A program made the position numbers and the translations under genes. The notes under the pieces are model-generated. The model saw only the letters and a list, made by a program, of their open reading frames with translations. It was not told where the DNA came from and made no database searches. A stretch of 64,000 bases of DNA from Janthinobacterium sp. 67 (GTDB lineage Bacteria > Pseudomonadota > Gammaproteobacteria > Burkholderiales > Burkholderiaceae_D), in the NCBI RefSeq assembly GCF_002797895.1, contig NZ_PGES01000001.1, positions 1,612,001 to 1,676,000 on the forward strand, in the 5' to 3' direction. Below, piece after piece: positions 1 through 8,980 of the stretch (positions within the stretch are counted from its first letter, which is position 1; every line of letters starts with the position of its first letter).

Positions 1-11
1 GCATAAAATTT

Positions 12-1424
12 TTATTCTGCGGCGCCCCACAGGTCGTGCGCGTCCGCTGAGGTGATGGTCACGTCAACAAACTGGCCAACGGCCAGCTTGCGGTGCGGCT
101 CGAACGGCGGTTTCACATACACGACGCCGTCGATTTCCGGCGCATCGGCGGACGAGCGGCCCACGCCGCCGGAGCGGGTGACTTCATCGATCAGCACGCG
201 CACGGTCTTGCCGACCTTCGCTTGCAGGCGCTTGCGAGAAATCTCTTCCTGCAGCAGCATGACGCGGCCGCGGCGCTCTTCGCGCAGCTCTTCCGGCACG
301 GGGTTGGCGATTTCGTTCGCGGTCGCGCCTTCCACAGGAGAGTACGCGAAGCAGCCCAGGCGGTCGATCTGCGCTTCCTTGAGGAAATCAAGCAGGTACT
401 CGAATTCCGCTTCCGTTTCGCCTGGGAAACCGGCGATGAAGGTCGAGCGGATGGTCAGGTCCGGGTTGATGGCGCGCCAGGCCTGGATGCGGTCGAGGTT
501 TTTCTCGCCGCTGGCCGGGCGCTTCATGCGCTTCAGGACGTCAGGATGCGCATGCTGCATCGGAATGTCGAGGTACGGCAGGATGTGGCCGCCGCTCATC
601 ATCGGGATGATCTGGTCCACGTGCGGGTACGGATACACATAGTGCAAGCGCACCCAGGCGCCGTAGGACTTGGCCAGCTCGCCCAGCGCTTCCGTCAGCT
701 GCGTCATGTGGGTTTTCACGGGACGGCCATTCCAGAAGCCGGAGCGGAATTTCACGTCCACGCCATACGCCGACGTATCTTGCGAAATGACCAGCAATTC
801 CTTGACGCCGGACTTGAACAGGTTTTCCGCTTCCATCATCAGTTCGCCGATCGGACGCGAGACGAGGTCGCCGCGCATGGACGGGATGATGCAGAAGCTG
901 CAGCGGTGGTTGCAGCCTTCGGAAATTTTCAGGTAGGCATAGTGCTTCGGCGTCAGCTTGACGCCTTGCGGCGGCACCAGGTCGAGGAAAGGCGCATGCG
1001 GCTTCGGCAGGTGCAAGTGGACGGAATCCATCACTTCGGCCAAGGCGTGCGGACCCGTGACGGACAGCACTTTCGGATGCACCTTCATGATGATGTCGTC
1101 GCCGGCAGCATCTTTCTTGGCGCCCAGGCAGCCGGTCACGATCACTTTGCCATTTTCAGCCAGCGCTTCGCCGATGGCGTCCAGCGACTCTTGCACGGCA
1201 GCATCGATAAAACCGCAGGTATTGACGATCACCAGATCGGCGCCAGCATAGGATTTCGCCGTTTCGTAGCCTTCGGCGCGCAGTTGGGTCAGGATTTGTT
1301 CGGAGTCGACCAGCGCTTTCGGGCAGCCGAGCGAGACAAAGCCCACTTTCGGCGCCGCACCTGGCATGGCCAGCATGGCCTCGGGCTGGGCGGAAGGAAC
1401 GGGAATACGGTGAATTTCAGACAT
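12..1424 (-). CDS. rimO: Ribosomal protein S12 methylthiotransferase RimO
   Basis: Radical-SAM enzyme that adds a methylthio group to the conserved Asp of ribosomal protein S12, in the cytoplasm. The 470-residue product has the N-terminal UPF0004 domain with three cluster Cys (C34, C70, C99), the radical-SAM triad C171/C175/C178 in the motif [10 protein letters not shown], and a C-terminal TRAM domain. Length is slightly above the usual ~440 because about 25 residues precede the conserved [13 protein letters not shown] block; an internal Met at residue 17 is an alternative start. No strong Shine-Dalgarno is seen before the chosen ATG. It is monocistronic and the stop lies near the window edge. 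Family assignment is secure. Confidence 0.95.
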   Translation of the reverse strand: MSEIHRIPVPSAQPEAMLAMPGAAPKVGFVSLGCPKALVDSEQILTQLRAEGYETAKSYAGADLVIVNTCGFIDAAVQESLDAIGEALAENGKVIVTGCLGAKKDAAGDDIIMKVHPKVLSVTGPHALAEVMDSVHLHLPKPHAPFLDLVPPQGVKLTPKHYAYLKISEGCNHRCSFCIIPSMRGDLVSRPIGELMMEAENLFKSGVKELLVISQDTSAYGVDVKFRSGFWNGRPVKTHMTQLTEALGELAKSYGAWVRLHYVYPYPHVDQIIPMMSGGHILPYLDIPMQHAHPDVLKRMKRPASGEKNLDRIQAWRAINPDLTIRSTFIAGFPGETEAEFEYLLDFLKEAQIDRLGCFAYSPVEGATANEIANPVPEELREERRGRVMLLQEEISRKRLQAKVGKTVRVLIDEVTRSGGVGRSSADAPEIDGVVYVKPPFEPHRKLAVGQFVDVTITSADAHDLWGAAE

Positions 1425-1538
1425 GGTTGGCAGCTAATAAAATGGTGAGGCGAATCGGCTATTGTACCCCGAGCCGCCCCATGCTGTCAGGGCCGGCTTC
1501 TTTTGCTGGCGCATCTGCAACGCTGCAACTGCCGTTTT

Positions 1539-1572
1539 GTTCCGGCCACTGCCATCGAAGCAGTGGCCGAAC
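1539..1572. repeat. Inverted repeat in the rimO upstream region
   Basis: The arms GTTCCGGCCACTGC and GCAGTGGCCGAAC pair with one bulged base around a 7-nt loop. It lies in the 251-bp gap between the divergently transcribed rimO and the lipoprotein gene, about 115 bp upstream of rimO and 104 bp upstream of the lipoprotein start. There is no adjacent T-run, so it is not a standard intrinsic terminator. Role unknown; it could be an RNA hairpin or a protein-binding palindrome. Confidence 0.5.
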
Positions 1573-1642
1573 AAGCTCCCACCATGCATCATCGGTATCA
1601 AGAAATTAAAAATAATGCCTTAGGGAAATTAATGGTCTGACA

Positions 1643-1648
1643 TATAAT
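1643..1648 (+). promoter_or_regulatory. Candidate -10 element upstream of the BNR lipoprotein
   Basis: A perfect TATAAT lies in an unusually AT-rich stretch (about 1600-1670) 28 bp before the ATG at 1676. The matching -35 position reads TTAGGG, a poor match. The gene itself has no clear Shine-Dalgarno, so the leader may be short and unstructured. Confidence 0.35.
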
Positions 1649-1675
1649 TGTTTTTTAAAAAACTAAATCAATTCC

Positions 1676-3271
1676 ATGTCTTTTTCCTTTTCCAATCTGA
1701 AAGCGCGACGCCTGGCTGTCGCGGCTTGCGGCATGTCTGTATTGCTGCTGAGCGGCTGCGTCGTCAACACGTCGGTCGTTGACCCACTGAAAATGAGCGC
1801 ACAATCGGGAGAGACCCCGGTGGTGGTCAGCATCACGTCGAACACCAAAGATATTTACGGATTCAATTCGATCAAGTTACGCCAGGTGGTGGCGGGCGAG
1901 CAGCGCAGTGATTTCAAGCTGGTCTCCGCAAACCTGGTGATGACAAAGGTCGAGAGCGCGATGGCAGGGGATACCTCCCTGTTTATTGGCACCCTGCCCC
2001 CTGGCGAATATGAGTTTGTCGAACTGATCGACACCCGGGCCAACAAGCTCTTGCATGTGTACTCGACCATCGTAGGAAGCTTCAAAATCGGAACGGGAAA
2101 ATCGGCGGATCTGGGTCGGCTGATTGTGACACGCGGCGATTTCGGCGTGCAATACGGTCGCAGCGCGCAGGTGGTATCCAATGCGGAATTGATCCAGCGC
2201 TTTGCCCCCGACTACAGCAAGCTATTCGGCGCCGCTGCCAGCCTGGGCTGGAGCACCCCGCACCACGCGCAGGACAATGTCGAGCAATTTGCCCGCGCCC
2301 ACCCGGCCGGGGCCGAGTGCGCCACCGAAATGCCCGATGGTCGGGTGGCTGCCGCCAGCCGCATGGGCGCCGTCCTGATGCGCTCGACGCAAGGCCAATG
2401 GAAGATCATCAATGCCCCATCGGTGGAGTCGCTGTCTTGCGTGTTCCCCGTAGACCTGCCGAATGCCGAGTTGATCGCGGTAGGCGAATCCGGCTCCCTG
2501 CTGCGCAAGGCGCGTGACAGTGACGAGCTGTTTCCTGTCGACACAGGCAACCTGCCGCCCGGCAACCTGCTGCGCATCGGTGGCAACCCCAAGGATGGCT
2601 GGTACGTGATGCATCGCAAGGGAGACGCATTGAACATTTTCCATGCGAATCAACTGGACGCTGGCGACTGGCGCTCCGTGCACCGTTCCACCTTGCCCGG
2701 CTCGTGGCTGCACGGCCCGGGCTTGTTATGGACATGGCAAGACGCGGGCCACATCGGCTATGCGCTGGAAAGCGGCGTGATCGGCGAATTCGATTACAGC
2801 ACGGGCAAGTTGACCGAGCGCTTTAGCCCGCACAAGAAAAGCTTGACAGAGTTTATCCATCAAGCCAATGGCACGCAAAGCGTTCTGGTAGCGGCTGGTC
2901 TGGGAGGACGGTTTCCGGACGCCTATGTTTCACGGGATCGTGGCCAGAACTGGACACCTGTCGTGTCGCCATTCAAAGTCCTGATGTCGCCCGTGGCACC
3001 CCTCAATGACGGCAGATTGCTGATGGAGGCCGGCATGTATAACGAGGGCGCACTGCTGGTCAGTAGCGACGAAGGTAAAACCTGGGGACCGTATGCGCCA
3101 TACACACTGCGCCACGCCCCATTGATTTTCCCCTCCGGCCTGGCTCTCAGCATTCAGGAAGATTTCAAGGGTAACGTCAGCATTTACAGCTCCATGGATA
3201 ATGCCAGGAAATGGAAGCTCGAGCATTCAAACCAGGATCTGCTCTCCACGCTGCAACAGCTGAAACGATAG
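1676..3271 (+). CDS. Predicted lipoprotein with BNR/Asp-box repeats
   Basis: Unrecognised 531-residue exported protein. The N-terminus is basic, then hydrophobic, ending in the lipobox LLSGC (Cys28), which predicts a lipid-anchored periplasmic or outer-membrane protein. The C-terminal third contains Asp-box (BNR) motifs, SRDRGQNW near residue 418 and SSDEGKTW near 463, with a degenerate third copy near 505. This suggests a beta-propeller like those of sialidases and photosystem-assembly-type propellers. No sialidase catalytic residues could be assigned, so binding or scaffolding is as likely as enzymatic activity. It stands alone, convergent with phaR. Confidence 0.75.
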   Translation: MSFSFSNLKARRLAVAACGMSVLLLSGCVVNTSVVDPLKMSAQSGETPVVVSITSNTKDIYGFNSIKLRQVVAGEQRSDFKLVSANLVMTKVESAMAGDTSLFIGTLPPGEYEFVELIDTRANKLLHVYSTIVGSFKIGTGKSADLGRLIVTRGDFGVQYGRSAQVVSNAELIQRFAPDYSKLFGAAASLGWSTPHHAQDNVEQFARAHPAGAECATEMPDGRVAAASRMGAVLMRSTQGQWKIINAPSVESLSCVFPVDLPNAELIAVGESGSLLRKARDSDELFPVDTGNLPPGNLLRIGGNPKDGWYVMHRKGDALNIFHANQLDAGDWRSVHRSTLPGSWLHGPGLLWTWQDAGHIGYALESGVIGEFDYSTGKLTERFSPHKKSLTEFIHQANGTQSVLVAAGLGGRFPDAYVSRDRGQNWTPVVSPFKVLMSPVAPLNDGRLLMEAGMYNEGALLVSSDEGKTWGPYAPYTLRHAPLIFPSGLALSIQEDFKGNVSIYSSMDNARKWKLEHSNQDLLSTLQQLKR

Positions 3272-3321
3272 GCGCTTCCGCACTCGCCATCGACAGCAGC
3301 CGGCATGGCACCCGCAAAGCA

Positions 3322-3349
3322 CAACGGCACAGGAGTTCCCGTGCCGTTG
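3322..3349. terminator. Hairpin between convergent lipoprotein and phaR genes
   Basis: A perfect 9-bp stem (CAACGGCAC / GTGCCGTTG) with a 10-nt loop sits in the 100-bp gap between two convergent stop codons. No T-run follows on either strand. It is a plausible but weak bidirectional terminator. Confidence 0.45.
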
Positions 3350-3371
3350 CGTGGACCGCATGGGCTGCGGC

Positions 3372-3935
3372 TTATTTTTTGTCCGTCGGCGGAACCGGCG
3401 GCACAAACGGGAAGGTGCCGAACAGATTCTTGCTCTGGTTCTGCATCTGTTCCTGCATCTGCACGAACAGGCTCTTGCTCTGGTCGATGTAGTTGTTCAT
3501 CATGCCTTGCATCATCGGGCCCTGGACATTCATGAACTGGGTCCACATTTCCGGGCTGAATGGCTTGCCTTCGAAGCTGCCGGCCGACGTGCCCGTGAAC
3601 TTGTGCTGGATATCGGTGAACGCTTGCACGTTCTTTTCCAGGTAGGATCCCATCATGCCCTGCATGGCGTGGCCATAGTAGCGGATGATCTGCGACAACA
3701 CGCTGCTCGAGAACATGGGCGCGCCGTTCGCTTCCTCTTCCAAAATGATTTGCAGCAAAATGCTGCGCGTCAAATCTTCATTGGATTTGGCATCGACGAC
3801 GGTAAACACTTCATTGTCCAACACCAGCTGCTTGACGTCCGTCAAGGTGATGTAGGAACTGGTTTGCGTGTCGTACAGACGGCGGTTGGGATATTTTTTA
3901 ATCAGGCGGTCTATACTTTTTTTTGCACTACTCAT
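3372..3935 (-). CDS. phaR: Polyhydroxyalkanoate synthesis regulator PhaR
   Basis: DNA- and PHA-granule-binding repressor that controls phasin genes and its own expression. The 187-residue product begins with the PHB/PHA accumulation regulator domain (KKYPNRRLYDTQTSSYITL, about residues 7-65). A second PHB_acc region and a Gln/Met-rich C-terminus ending PPVPPTDKK follow. The ATG at 3935 is chosen because the length then matches known PhaR proteins; an in-frame GTG at 3947 would add four residues. It lies downstream of phaC on the same strand, separated by 224 bp with its own candidate promoter, so it need not be cotranscribed with phaC. Confidence 0.95.
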   Translation of the reverse strand: MSSAKKSIDRLIKKYPNRRLYDTQTSSYITLTDVKQLVLDNEVFTVVDAKSNEDLTRSILLQIILEEEANGAPMFSSSVLSQIIRYYGHAMQGMMGSYLEKNVQAFTDIQHKFTGTSAGSFEGKPFSPEMWTQFMNVQGPMMQGMMNNYIDQSKSLFVQMQEQMQNQSKNLFGTFPFVPPVPPTDKK

Positions 3936-4027
3936 CACAAGTTCCACTTATTGCGCCGCAGCGCATACTGAGTTGATTCGAAAAAAAAGCGAACCAGGGT
4001 CCGCTTTCGCACCTGCCTACTTTTTGC

Positions 4028-4094
4028 ATTATAGAGGGGAAAACAACTCCATTGCACATCAGGGTAGTAGATTCCCTTATTTATTGCAACGCAA
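4028..4094 (-). promoter_or_regulatory. Candidate phaR promoter with TTGC/GCAA element
   Basis: Reading the minus strand, a perfect TATAAT covers 4033-4028, but no good -35 lies at 16-18 bp. About 50 bp further upstream is TTGCAACGCAA (4084-4094), a short TTGC/GCAA dyad. PhaR homologues are known to bind TTGC/TGCA-rich sites and to regulate their own genes, so this is a possible autoregulatory site. That step is inference. Confidence 0.35.
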
Positions 4095-4159
4095 CTAAAA
4101 GTAGATTCCTGACCAGACCGGAGATTACGCCGGCCTCGTCAGCAAAAACGCTTTGTAAA

Positions 4160-5914
4160 TTAATCCGCCCTGACTTTAACATACCGCCCCGGTGCCGCCT
4201 CGATAGCCGCGTGGCGCTTGTTGCCCGGCTTGCCTGGCGCCTTCACCTGGGCGCCGCCGTGTTCGGCCAGGAACGCCGCCCATTCGGGCCACCAGCTGCC
4301 CACGTGTTCGGTCGCGCCTTCCATCCATTGCTCGGCGCTCAAGGGCTTGGCTTTCGCCGTGCGGGGCTGGTCGTTGCTCCAGTAACTGCGCTTTTTCTTC
4401 GAGGCAGGATTGATCACGCCGGCGATATGGCCCGACGCACCGAGGATGAAACGGTTGGCTTTCGGTTTTTTCGGGTTCAGCAAGGCCGTGCTGGCGTAAG
4501 CCGCGCCCCAGGGCACGATATGGTCTTCGCGCGAACCGTAGATGAAAGCGGGCGCGTCGATGCTGCTCAGGTCGACCTTTTCGCCCGCCACCGTCAGCTT
4601 GCCCGGCACTTTCAGGCTGTTTTCCAGGTAAGTGTTGCGCAGATACCAGCAGAACATGGGGCCCGGCAAGCCCGTGCCGTCGCCATTCCAGTACAGCAAG
4701 TCGAACGCGGGCGGCTCCTTGCCCTTCAGGTAATTCGACTGCACATAATTCCACACGAGATCGTTCGGCCGCAGGCTCGAGAAAGTGCTGCCCAGGTCGC
4801 GGCCCGTCATCAGGCCGCCCTTGGCCAGGGTCTGCTCGCGCAGCGCCACCTGCGGCTCGTCGATAAAGACGTCGAGCGCGCCCGTGTCGCAGAAATCGAG
4901 GAAAGTGGTCAGCAGGGTCAGGCTGGCGGCGGGATTCTCGCCGCGCGCCTTGAGCACGGCCAGCGCCGTCGAGACGATGGTACCGCCCACGCAAAAGCCG
5001 AACATATTGAGCTTGTCCTGACCGGAAATATCCTGCGTGACCTTGATGGCTTCGATCACGCCTTGCTCGACGTAATCGTCCCACGTCAGGTGCTGCATGC
5101 TCATGTCCGGATTGCGCCAGGACATGAGGAACACGGTATTGCCCTGCTCCACCGCGTAGCGCACGAGCGAATTTTCCGGCTGCAAGTCAAGGATATAGAA
5201 CTTATTGATGCATGGCGGCACCATCAGCAGGGGACGCTGGTGTACCGTGGCAGTCGTCGGTGTGTACTGGATCAGCTGGAACAAGGCATTTTCAAACACC
5301 ACCGTGCCCGGCGTGGTGGCCACGTTGCGGCCCACTTCGAAGGCCGATTCGTCGGATTGCGAGATGCGGCCCTTCTGCATGTCGGCCAGCATATTGCTGA
5401 GGCCCTTGGCCAGGCTTTCGCCCTTGGTCTCGATCAGGGTTTGCTGGGCGTCGGGATTGGTGGCAAGAAAATTGGCGGGCGACATGGCGTCGACGATTTG
5501 CTGCACGGCAAACGCAATCTTTTGCTTCTGGTGCGGCGTCGCTTCCACGGCGTCGGCCATGGCGCTGAGAAACTCCGCATTGAGCAGGTAGGCGGCCGCA
5601 TTGAAGGCAGACAAAGGGCTGGCGTGCCAGGCGGGCGCGGCGAAGCGGCGGTCTTTCAGCTCCGGAGCCTTGCCGGCCATGAAGTCGGCCCACAAGCCCG
5701 TCAGCTTGGCCACGTAGGCATTTTTCAGTTGTTCGATCGCTTCCGGCTTGATGCTGGCGCCCGCATCCTGCAAAATGCCGGCAATCGGATTGCCCTGGGG
5801 GTGCGGTACCATGTTGAACCACGTCTTCCACTGCTCAGGATTGCTGATCTGCGCCATCCATTCTTTGGTCATCATTTGAGGATCGGGCATATTCATAGGG
5901 ATATGTAAGTCCAT
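4160..5914 (-). CDS. phaC: Class I poly(3-hydroxyalkanoate) polymerase PhaC
   Basis: Polymerises (R)-3-hydroxyacyl-CoA into storage polyester at the granule surface. The 584-residue product is the usual class I length. It has the N-terminal PhaC domain, then an alpha/beta-hydrolase core with the lipase-like box FGFCVGG, giving nucleophile Cys308. Asp464 in REDHIVPW and His496 in GASGHIAG complete the triad. A GGAAG ribosome binding site precedes the ATG. No phaA or phaB is adjacent; phaR follows downstream. The two MaoC-type hydratases at 53.9-54.8 kb could in principle feed it (R)-3-hydroxyacyl-CoA, but that link is speculative. Confidence 0.97.
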   Translation of the reverse strand: MDLHIPMNMPDPQMMTKEWMAQISNPEQWKTWFNMVPHPQGNPIAGILQDAGASIKPEAIEQLKNAYVAKLTGLWADFMAGKAPELKDRRFAAPAWHASPLSAFNAAAYLLNAEFLSAMADAVEATPHQKQKIAFAVQQIVDAMSPANFLATNPDAQQTLIETKGESLAKGLSNMLADMQKGRISQSDESAFEVGRNVATTPGTVVFENALFQLIQYTPTTATVHQRPLLMVPPCINKFYILDLQPENSLVRYAVEQGNTVFLMSWRNPDMSMQHLTWDDYVEQGVIEAIKVTQDISGQDKLNMFGFCVGGTIVSTALAVLKARGENPAASLTLLTTFLDFCDTGALDVFIDEPQVALREQTLAKGGLMTGRDLGSTFSSLRPNDLVWNYVQSNYLKGKEPPAFDLLYWNGDGTGLPGPMFCWYLRNTYLENSLKVPGKLTVAGEKVDLSSIDAPAFIYGSREDHIVPWGAAYASTALLNPKKPKANRFILGASGHIAGVINPASKKKRSYWSNDQPRTAKAKPLSAEQWMEGATEHVGSWWPEWAAFLAEHGGAQVKAPGKPGNKRHAAIEAAPGRYVKVRAD

Positions 5915-5980
5915 TCAAGAATTAATAAATAATTACTTCCGGGCCACCTGCATGCAAACTTTTACTGACTGGCAATACCA

Positions 5981-6214
5981 ATGATGCTCATGACCGCTGT
6001 TGCCTGGATCTATGTCGTCGGCCTCATGGCGCTGACGGAACCGTCCATCGTCGCCGGGGTAATGACCTTCGTGCTGTACTGCGTCATCCCCCTGTCCATC
6101 CTATTCTATCTGACGGGCTCGCGGCGACGCAAACGCAAGGCGGCGCGCATCGCGGAACTGAGAGCGGGCGCCCAAGCCTCAGCAGACGATAAAACAAAAA
6201 CGGCAGACACATAA
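5981..6214 (+). CDS. Small two-helix membrane protein of unknown function
   Basis: A 77-residue frame with two predicted membrane helices (about residues 5-20 and 25-46). A strongly basic stretch (SRRRKRKAAR) and a hydrophilic tail follow. The helix-basic-tail pattern suggests an inner-membrane protein with a cytoplasmic C-terminus. No ribosome binding site is obvious; ATG codons at 5981, 5984 and 5990 are all possible starts. Its last codons and stop lie inside the terminator hairpin of the convergent pgeF gene. Not recognised as a named family. Confidence 0.6.
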   Translation: MMLMTAVAWIYVVGLMALTEPSIVAGVMTFVLYCVIPLSILFYLTGSRRRKRKAARIAELRAGAQASADDKTKTADT

Positions 6215-6224
6215 GTGTCTGCCG
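6191..6224 (-). terminator. Intrinsic terminator of pgeF
   Basis: On the minus strand a perfect 10-bp stem (CGGCAGACAC / GTGTCTGCCG, 4-nt loop) is followed by TTTTTGTTTT. It begins 7 bp after the pgeF stop codon. The hairpin overlaps the last codons and the TAA of the convergent small membrane-protein gene, whose stop sits in the loop. Confidence 0.85.
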
Positions 6225-6230
6225 TGCGGA

Positions 6231-7016
6231 TTATTTGCGCCAGATCAAGCTGGCCTGTCTTCCCGTGACGCCATCGCGCCGGTACGAGTAAAACTGCGCC
6301 GCATCGCTGACGGTGCAATATTCCCCTCCCGCCACTTGCGCCACGCCATCGCGCAACAGCAGGGTGCGCGCCAGCGCGTAGATATCGGCCAGGTACTTGC
6401 CCGGTCTGCCAGCGATGGCGGCGAAGGCCGCACTCAACACTTGCCGCTCGGCGTCGTCGCGCGCGCCGTCGCGGAACGCTTGCAGCACGTCCTGCCCCAC
6501 TTCGAATTGCTGCGGACCAATCGCCGGCCCCAGCCAGGCGAGGATATCCGTCGCGCCCTGTGCCCGCATGGCTGCAACCGTGCGCTGCAAGACGCCATTG
6601 GCCAGTCCGCGCCAGCCCGCATGGGCCGCGCCGACGACGAGGCCATCGCTCGAACAAAACAGCACCGGCAGGCAATCGGCCGTCATCACCACGCACACGG
6701 CGCCAGGCAAGGCGGCGATGCTGGCATCGGCGTCCGGCACGCAGCCGTGCAAGCTGGCAGCATCGGCAACTGCCACACCATGCACCTGCGACAGCCAGGC
6801 CGGCTCGGCAGGCAAGATGGCCGCCAGCCGCGCCCGGTTGGCGGCCACGTACACAGGGTCGTCGCCCACGTGCGTGCCCAGGTTCAAGCCACCGCCGCCC
6901 TGCCCGTCACCGTACGGACCTTCACTGACACCGCCCGCGCGCACGGTCGCCAGCGCGCCCACGTTCGCGGGCAAGCCTGGCCAATGGGGAACAATGCAAG
7001 GCAACGGCGACGTCAT
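6231..7016 (-). CDS. pgeF: Peptidoglycan editing factor PgeF (YfiH, laccase-like domain)
   Basis: Multicopper-polyphenol-oxidoreductase-fold protein of the YfiH family, associated with editing of mis-incorporated residues in peptidoglycan precursors; purine nucleoside phosphorylase activity is also reported for relatives. The 261-residue product is full length. It shows the family metal-site signatures VHG near residue 79, TADCLPVLF, and HAGWRG, which supply the conserved His and Cys. It overlaps the rluD stop codon by one base and ends at a strong terminator, so rluD-pgeF form an operon, as in many proteobacteria. Confidence 0.93.
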   Translation of the reverse strand: MTSPLPCIVPHWPGLPANVGALATVRAGGVSEGPYGDGQGGGGLNLGTHVGDDPVYVAANRARLAAILPAEPAWLSQVHGVAVADAASLHGCVPDADASIAALPGAVCVVMTADCLPVLFCSSDGLVVGAAHAGWRGLANGVLQRTVAAMRAQGATDILAWLGPAIGPQQFEVGQDVLQAFRDGARDDAERQVLSAAFAAIAGRPGKYLADIYALARTLLLRDGVAQVAGGEYCTVSDAAQFYSYRRDGVTGRQASLIWRK

Positions 7017-8065
7017 CAGACCTGTTCCGGCTCGGGAATGCCGGCCGTGGCGATCAGTTGCGCGAAATCATCGGCCAGCGGCACGATCCATTCGCACGCT
7101 TCCAGGGTGCCCGGATGCACGAGACCCAGGCGACGCGCCTGCAGCGCCTGGCGCGAGAAGACGGATACCAGGTGCTGCTTGCCGTACACGTAATCGCCGA
7201 CCAGAGCAAAGCCCAGATGCTGCATGTGCACGCGGATCTGGTGCGTGCGGCCTGTTTCCAGACGGCATTGCATCAGGCTCACGGGACGGCGGTCGAGTTC
7301 GCCGCTGCCGATCAATTCATAGTGCGTGATGGCGGGCTTGGCCGTAAAGTTTTCCGAGACGGCCATCTTGACCCGGTCGCGCGGGTGGCGCGCGATCGAT
7401 GCGTCGATGGTGCCCGCCATTTTTGGCGTGCCCCACACGAGCGCGAAATACTCGCGCTTGACGGTGCGCGCCTGCAACTGGCGCACGAGGTCCGTTTGCG
7501 AGGCCAGGGTCTTGCCGACGACCATCAGGCCGCTCGTATCCTTGTCCAGGCGGTGCACGATGCCGGCGCGCGGCACGCCAGCCAGCTGCGGACAGTGGTG
7601 CAGCAAGCCGTTGAGCAAGGTGCCCGACCAGTTGCCGGGGCCCGGATGCACGACCAGTCCGGCCGGTTTGTTGATGACGATGATATGCTCATCTTCGTGC
7701 ACGATGTTCAATTCCATCGCTTCCGGCTTAAAAGCCTCGTCTTCCGGCGCGCTTTGCGGCAGAATGACGATCTTCTCGTCGCCATAGGCGGTCATGTTGC
7801 GTTTGGCAACTTTTCCATCGACGGTCACGAAACCGGCTTCCAGCCACAATTGCAAGCGGCTGCGCGAGTATTGCGGCACCAGCTTGGAGATGACTTTATC
7901 GAGGCGGTGGCCGCAGGCGTCCGGCGTCAGTTCCAATGTAATCGGGGCCATTTCCTCGAAGACGTCGTCGGCGGCAAAATCGCCGTCAAACGCCTCTTCA
8001 GCGGCATGGTCAGAAAGGGAGTCAAACGCGGGGTCAGCCAAATTAGGCTTCGGAGTTAATATCAC
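7016..8065 (-). CDS. rluD: 23S rRNA pseudouridine(1911/1915/1917) synthase RluD
   Basis: Isomerises three uridines in helix 69 of 23S rRNA. The 349-residue product has an N-terminal S4 RNA-binding domain (about residues 47-110) followed by a PseudoU_synth_2 domain with the signature HRLDKDTSG containing the catalytic Asp. A ~40-residue acidic N-terminal extension precedes S4. The start is GTG with GGGA upstream. It diverges from bamD, an arrangement common in betaproteobacteria, and is followed directly by pgeF. Confidence 0.95.
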   Translation of the reverse strand: MILTPKPNLADPAFDSLSDHAAEEAFDGDFAADDVFEEMAPITLELTPDACGHRLDKVISKLVPQYSRSRLQLWLEAGFVTVDGKVAKRNMTAYGDEKIVILPQSAPEDEAFKPEAMELNIVHEDEHIIVINKPAGLVVHPGPGNWSGTLLNGLLHHCPQLAGVPRAGIVHRLDKDTSGLMVVGKTLASQTDLVRQLQARTVKREYFALVWGTPKMAGTIDASIARHPRDRVKMAVSENFTAKPAITHYELIGSGELDRRPVSLMQCRLETGRTHQIRVHMQHLGFALVGDYVYGKQHLVSVFSRQALQARRLGLVHPGTLEACEWIVPLADDFAQLIATAGIPEPEQV

Positions 8066-8080
8066 AGCATTCCCATCGGC

Positions 8081-8086
8081 TATAAT
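8081..8086 (+). promoter_or_regulatory. bamD: Candidate -10 element of bamD
   Basis: TATAAT lies 44 bp before the bamD ATG in the short gap separating rluD and bamD. The -35 region is not well conserved. The position gives a leader of about 35-40 nt. Confidence 0.4.
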
Positions 8087-8130
8087 CAGCCTATTGTAAA
8101 ATCTTGGTTAAAACCTTCTTGCAAAACGTC

Positions 8131-8934
8131 ATGCAAAAAAAATTATCGTTGGTAGTCGCTTCAGTCGTTCTGCTCGGCATGTCCGCTTGCAGCTTGTTGC
8201 CTGAAAAAGTGGATGAGACCAAAAACTGGTCCGTTACGAAATTATACTCGGAGGCGCGTGAAGAAATGGCCGGGCAGCACTATGAAGCTGCAATCGGCCT
8301 GTTCCAGAAGCTGGAGGCTAACTATCCTTTCGGCAACTATGCTCTGCAAGCGCAGATGGAGATCGCTTACGCGTATTATAAGTCGGGAGACCAGGCGCAG
8401 GCACTGGCTGCCGTCGAACGCTTCATCAAGTTGCATCCGAACCACGCCAATGTCGACTATATGTACTACTTGCGTGGCCTGATCAGCTTTAACGACCAGA
8501 TCAGCTTCCTGAACTTCCTGTACGAGCAAGATCCGACCGAGCGCGATCCGAAAGCCACGCGCGAAGCGTTTGCCGCCTTCAAGCAACTGGTCGACAAGTT
8601 CCCGAACAGTAAATACGCGCCCGATTCGCTGGCCCGCATGAACTATCTGATCGATGCGATGGCGAAATACGAAGTGCACGTGGCGCGCTATTACTACCGC
8701 CGCGGCGCCTACCTGGCCGCCGCCAACCGCGCGCAAACGACGATCAGCGACTTTTCCGCCTCGCCGGCCATCGAAGAAGCGCTGTTCATCATGTACCGCT
8801 CGTATGACAAGCTGGGTTTGACCGACTTGCGCGACGACGCCTTGCGCGTGCTGACCAAGAACTATCCGAACACGGCATTCCTCAGCCCGGAAGGGGTGAA
8901 CAAGGAACGCAAGTGGTGGAAATTCTGGCAGTAA
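8131..8934 (+). CDS. bamD: Outer membrane protein assembly factor BamD
   Basis: Lipoprotein of the BAM complex that folds beta-barrel proteins into the outer membrane. The product (267 residues from the ATG at 8131) starts with a signal peptide and the lipobox GMSAC, followed by five TPR-like helical repeats typical of BamD/ComL (for example YPFGNYALQAQMEIAYAYYK). An in-frame TTG at 8104 would add nine residues in front of a good signal peptide, so the ATG is preferred. A strong terminator follows directly. Confidence 0.95.
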   Translation: MQKKLSLVVASVVLLGMSACSLLPEKVDETKNWSVTKLYSEAREEMAGQHYEAAIGLFQKLEANYPFGNYALQAQMEIAYAYYKSGDQAQALAAVERFIKLHPNHANVDYMYYLRGLISFNDQISFLNFLYEQDPTERDPKATREAFAAFKQLVDKFPNSKYAPDSLARMNYLIDAMAKYEVHVARYYYRRGAYLAAANRAQTTISDFSASPAIEEALFIMYRSYDKLGLTDLRDDALRVLTKNYPNTAFLSPEGVNKERKWWKFWQ

Positions 8935-8942
8935 GCTGCAAT

Positions 8943-8968
8943 AAAAAACCGGGCTAGCCCGGTTTTTT
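8943..8968. terminator. Bidirectional intrinsic terminator after bamD
   Basis: AAAAAACCGGG and CCCGGTTTTTT form an 11-bp arm pair around CTAG, 9 bp after the bamD stop. A- and T-runs on both sides allow it to act on bamD and, from the other strand, on the convergent yaaA. Confidence 0.9.
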
Positions 8969-8980
8969 CTTAGCCCAACG

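Noticed and set aside
4052..5908. 618-codon plus-strand frame opposite phaC
   Set aside because: PhaC on the minus strand carries catalytic triad and full-length homology; the plus-strand product shows no domain and unusual composition.
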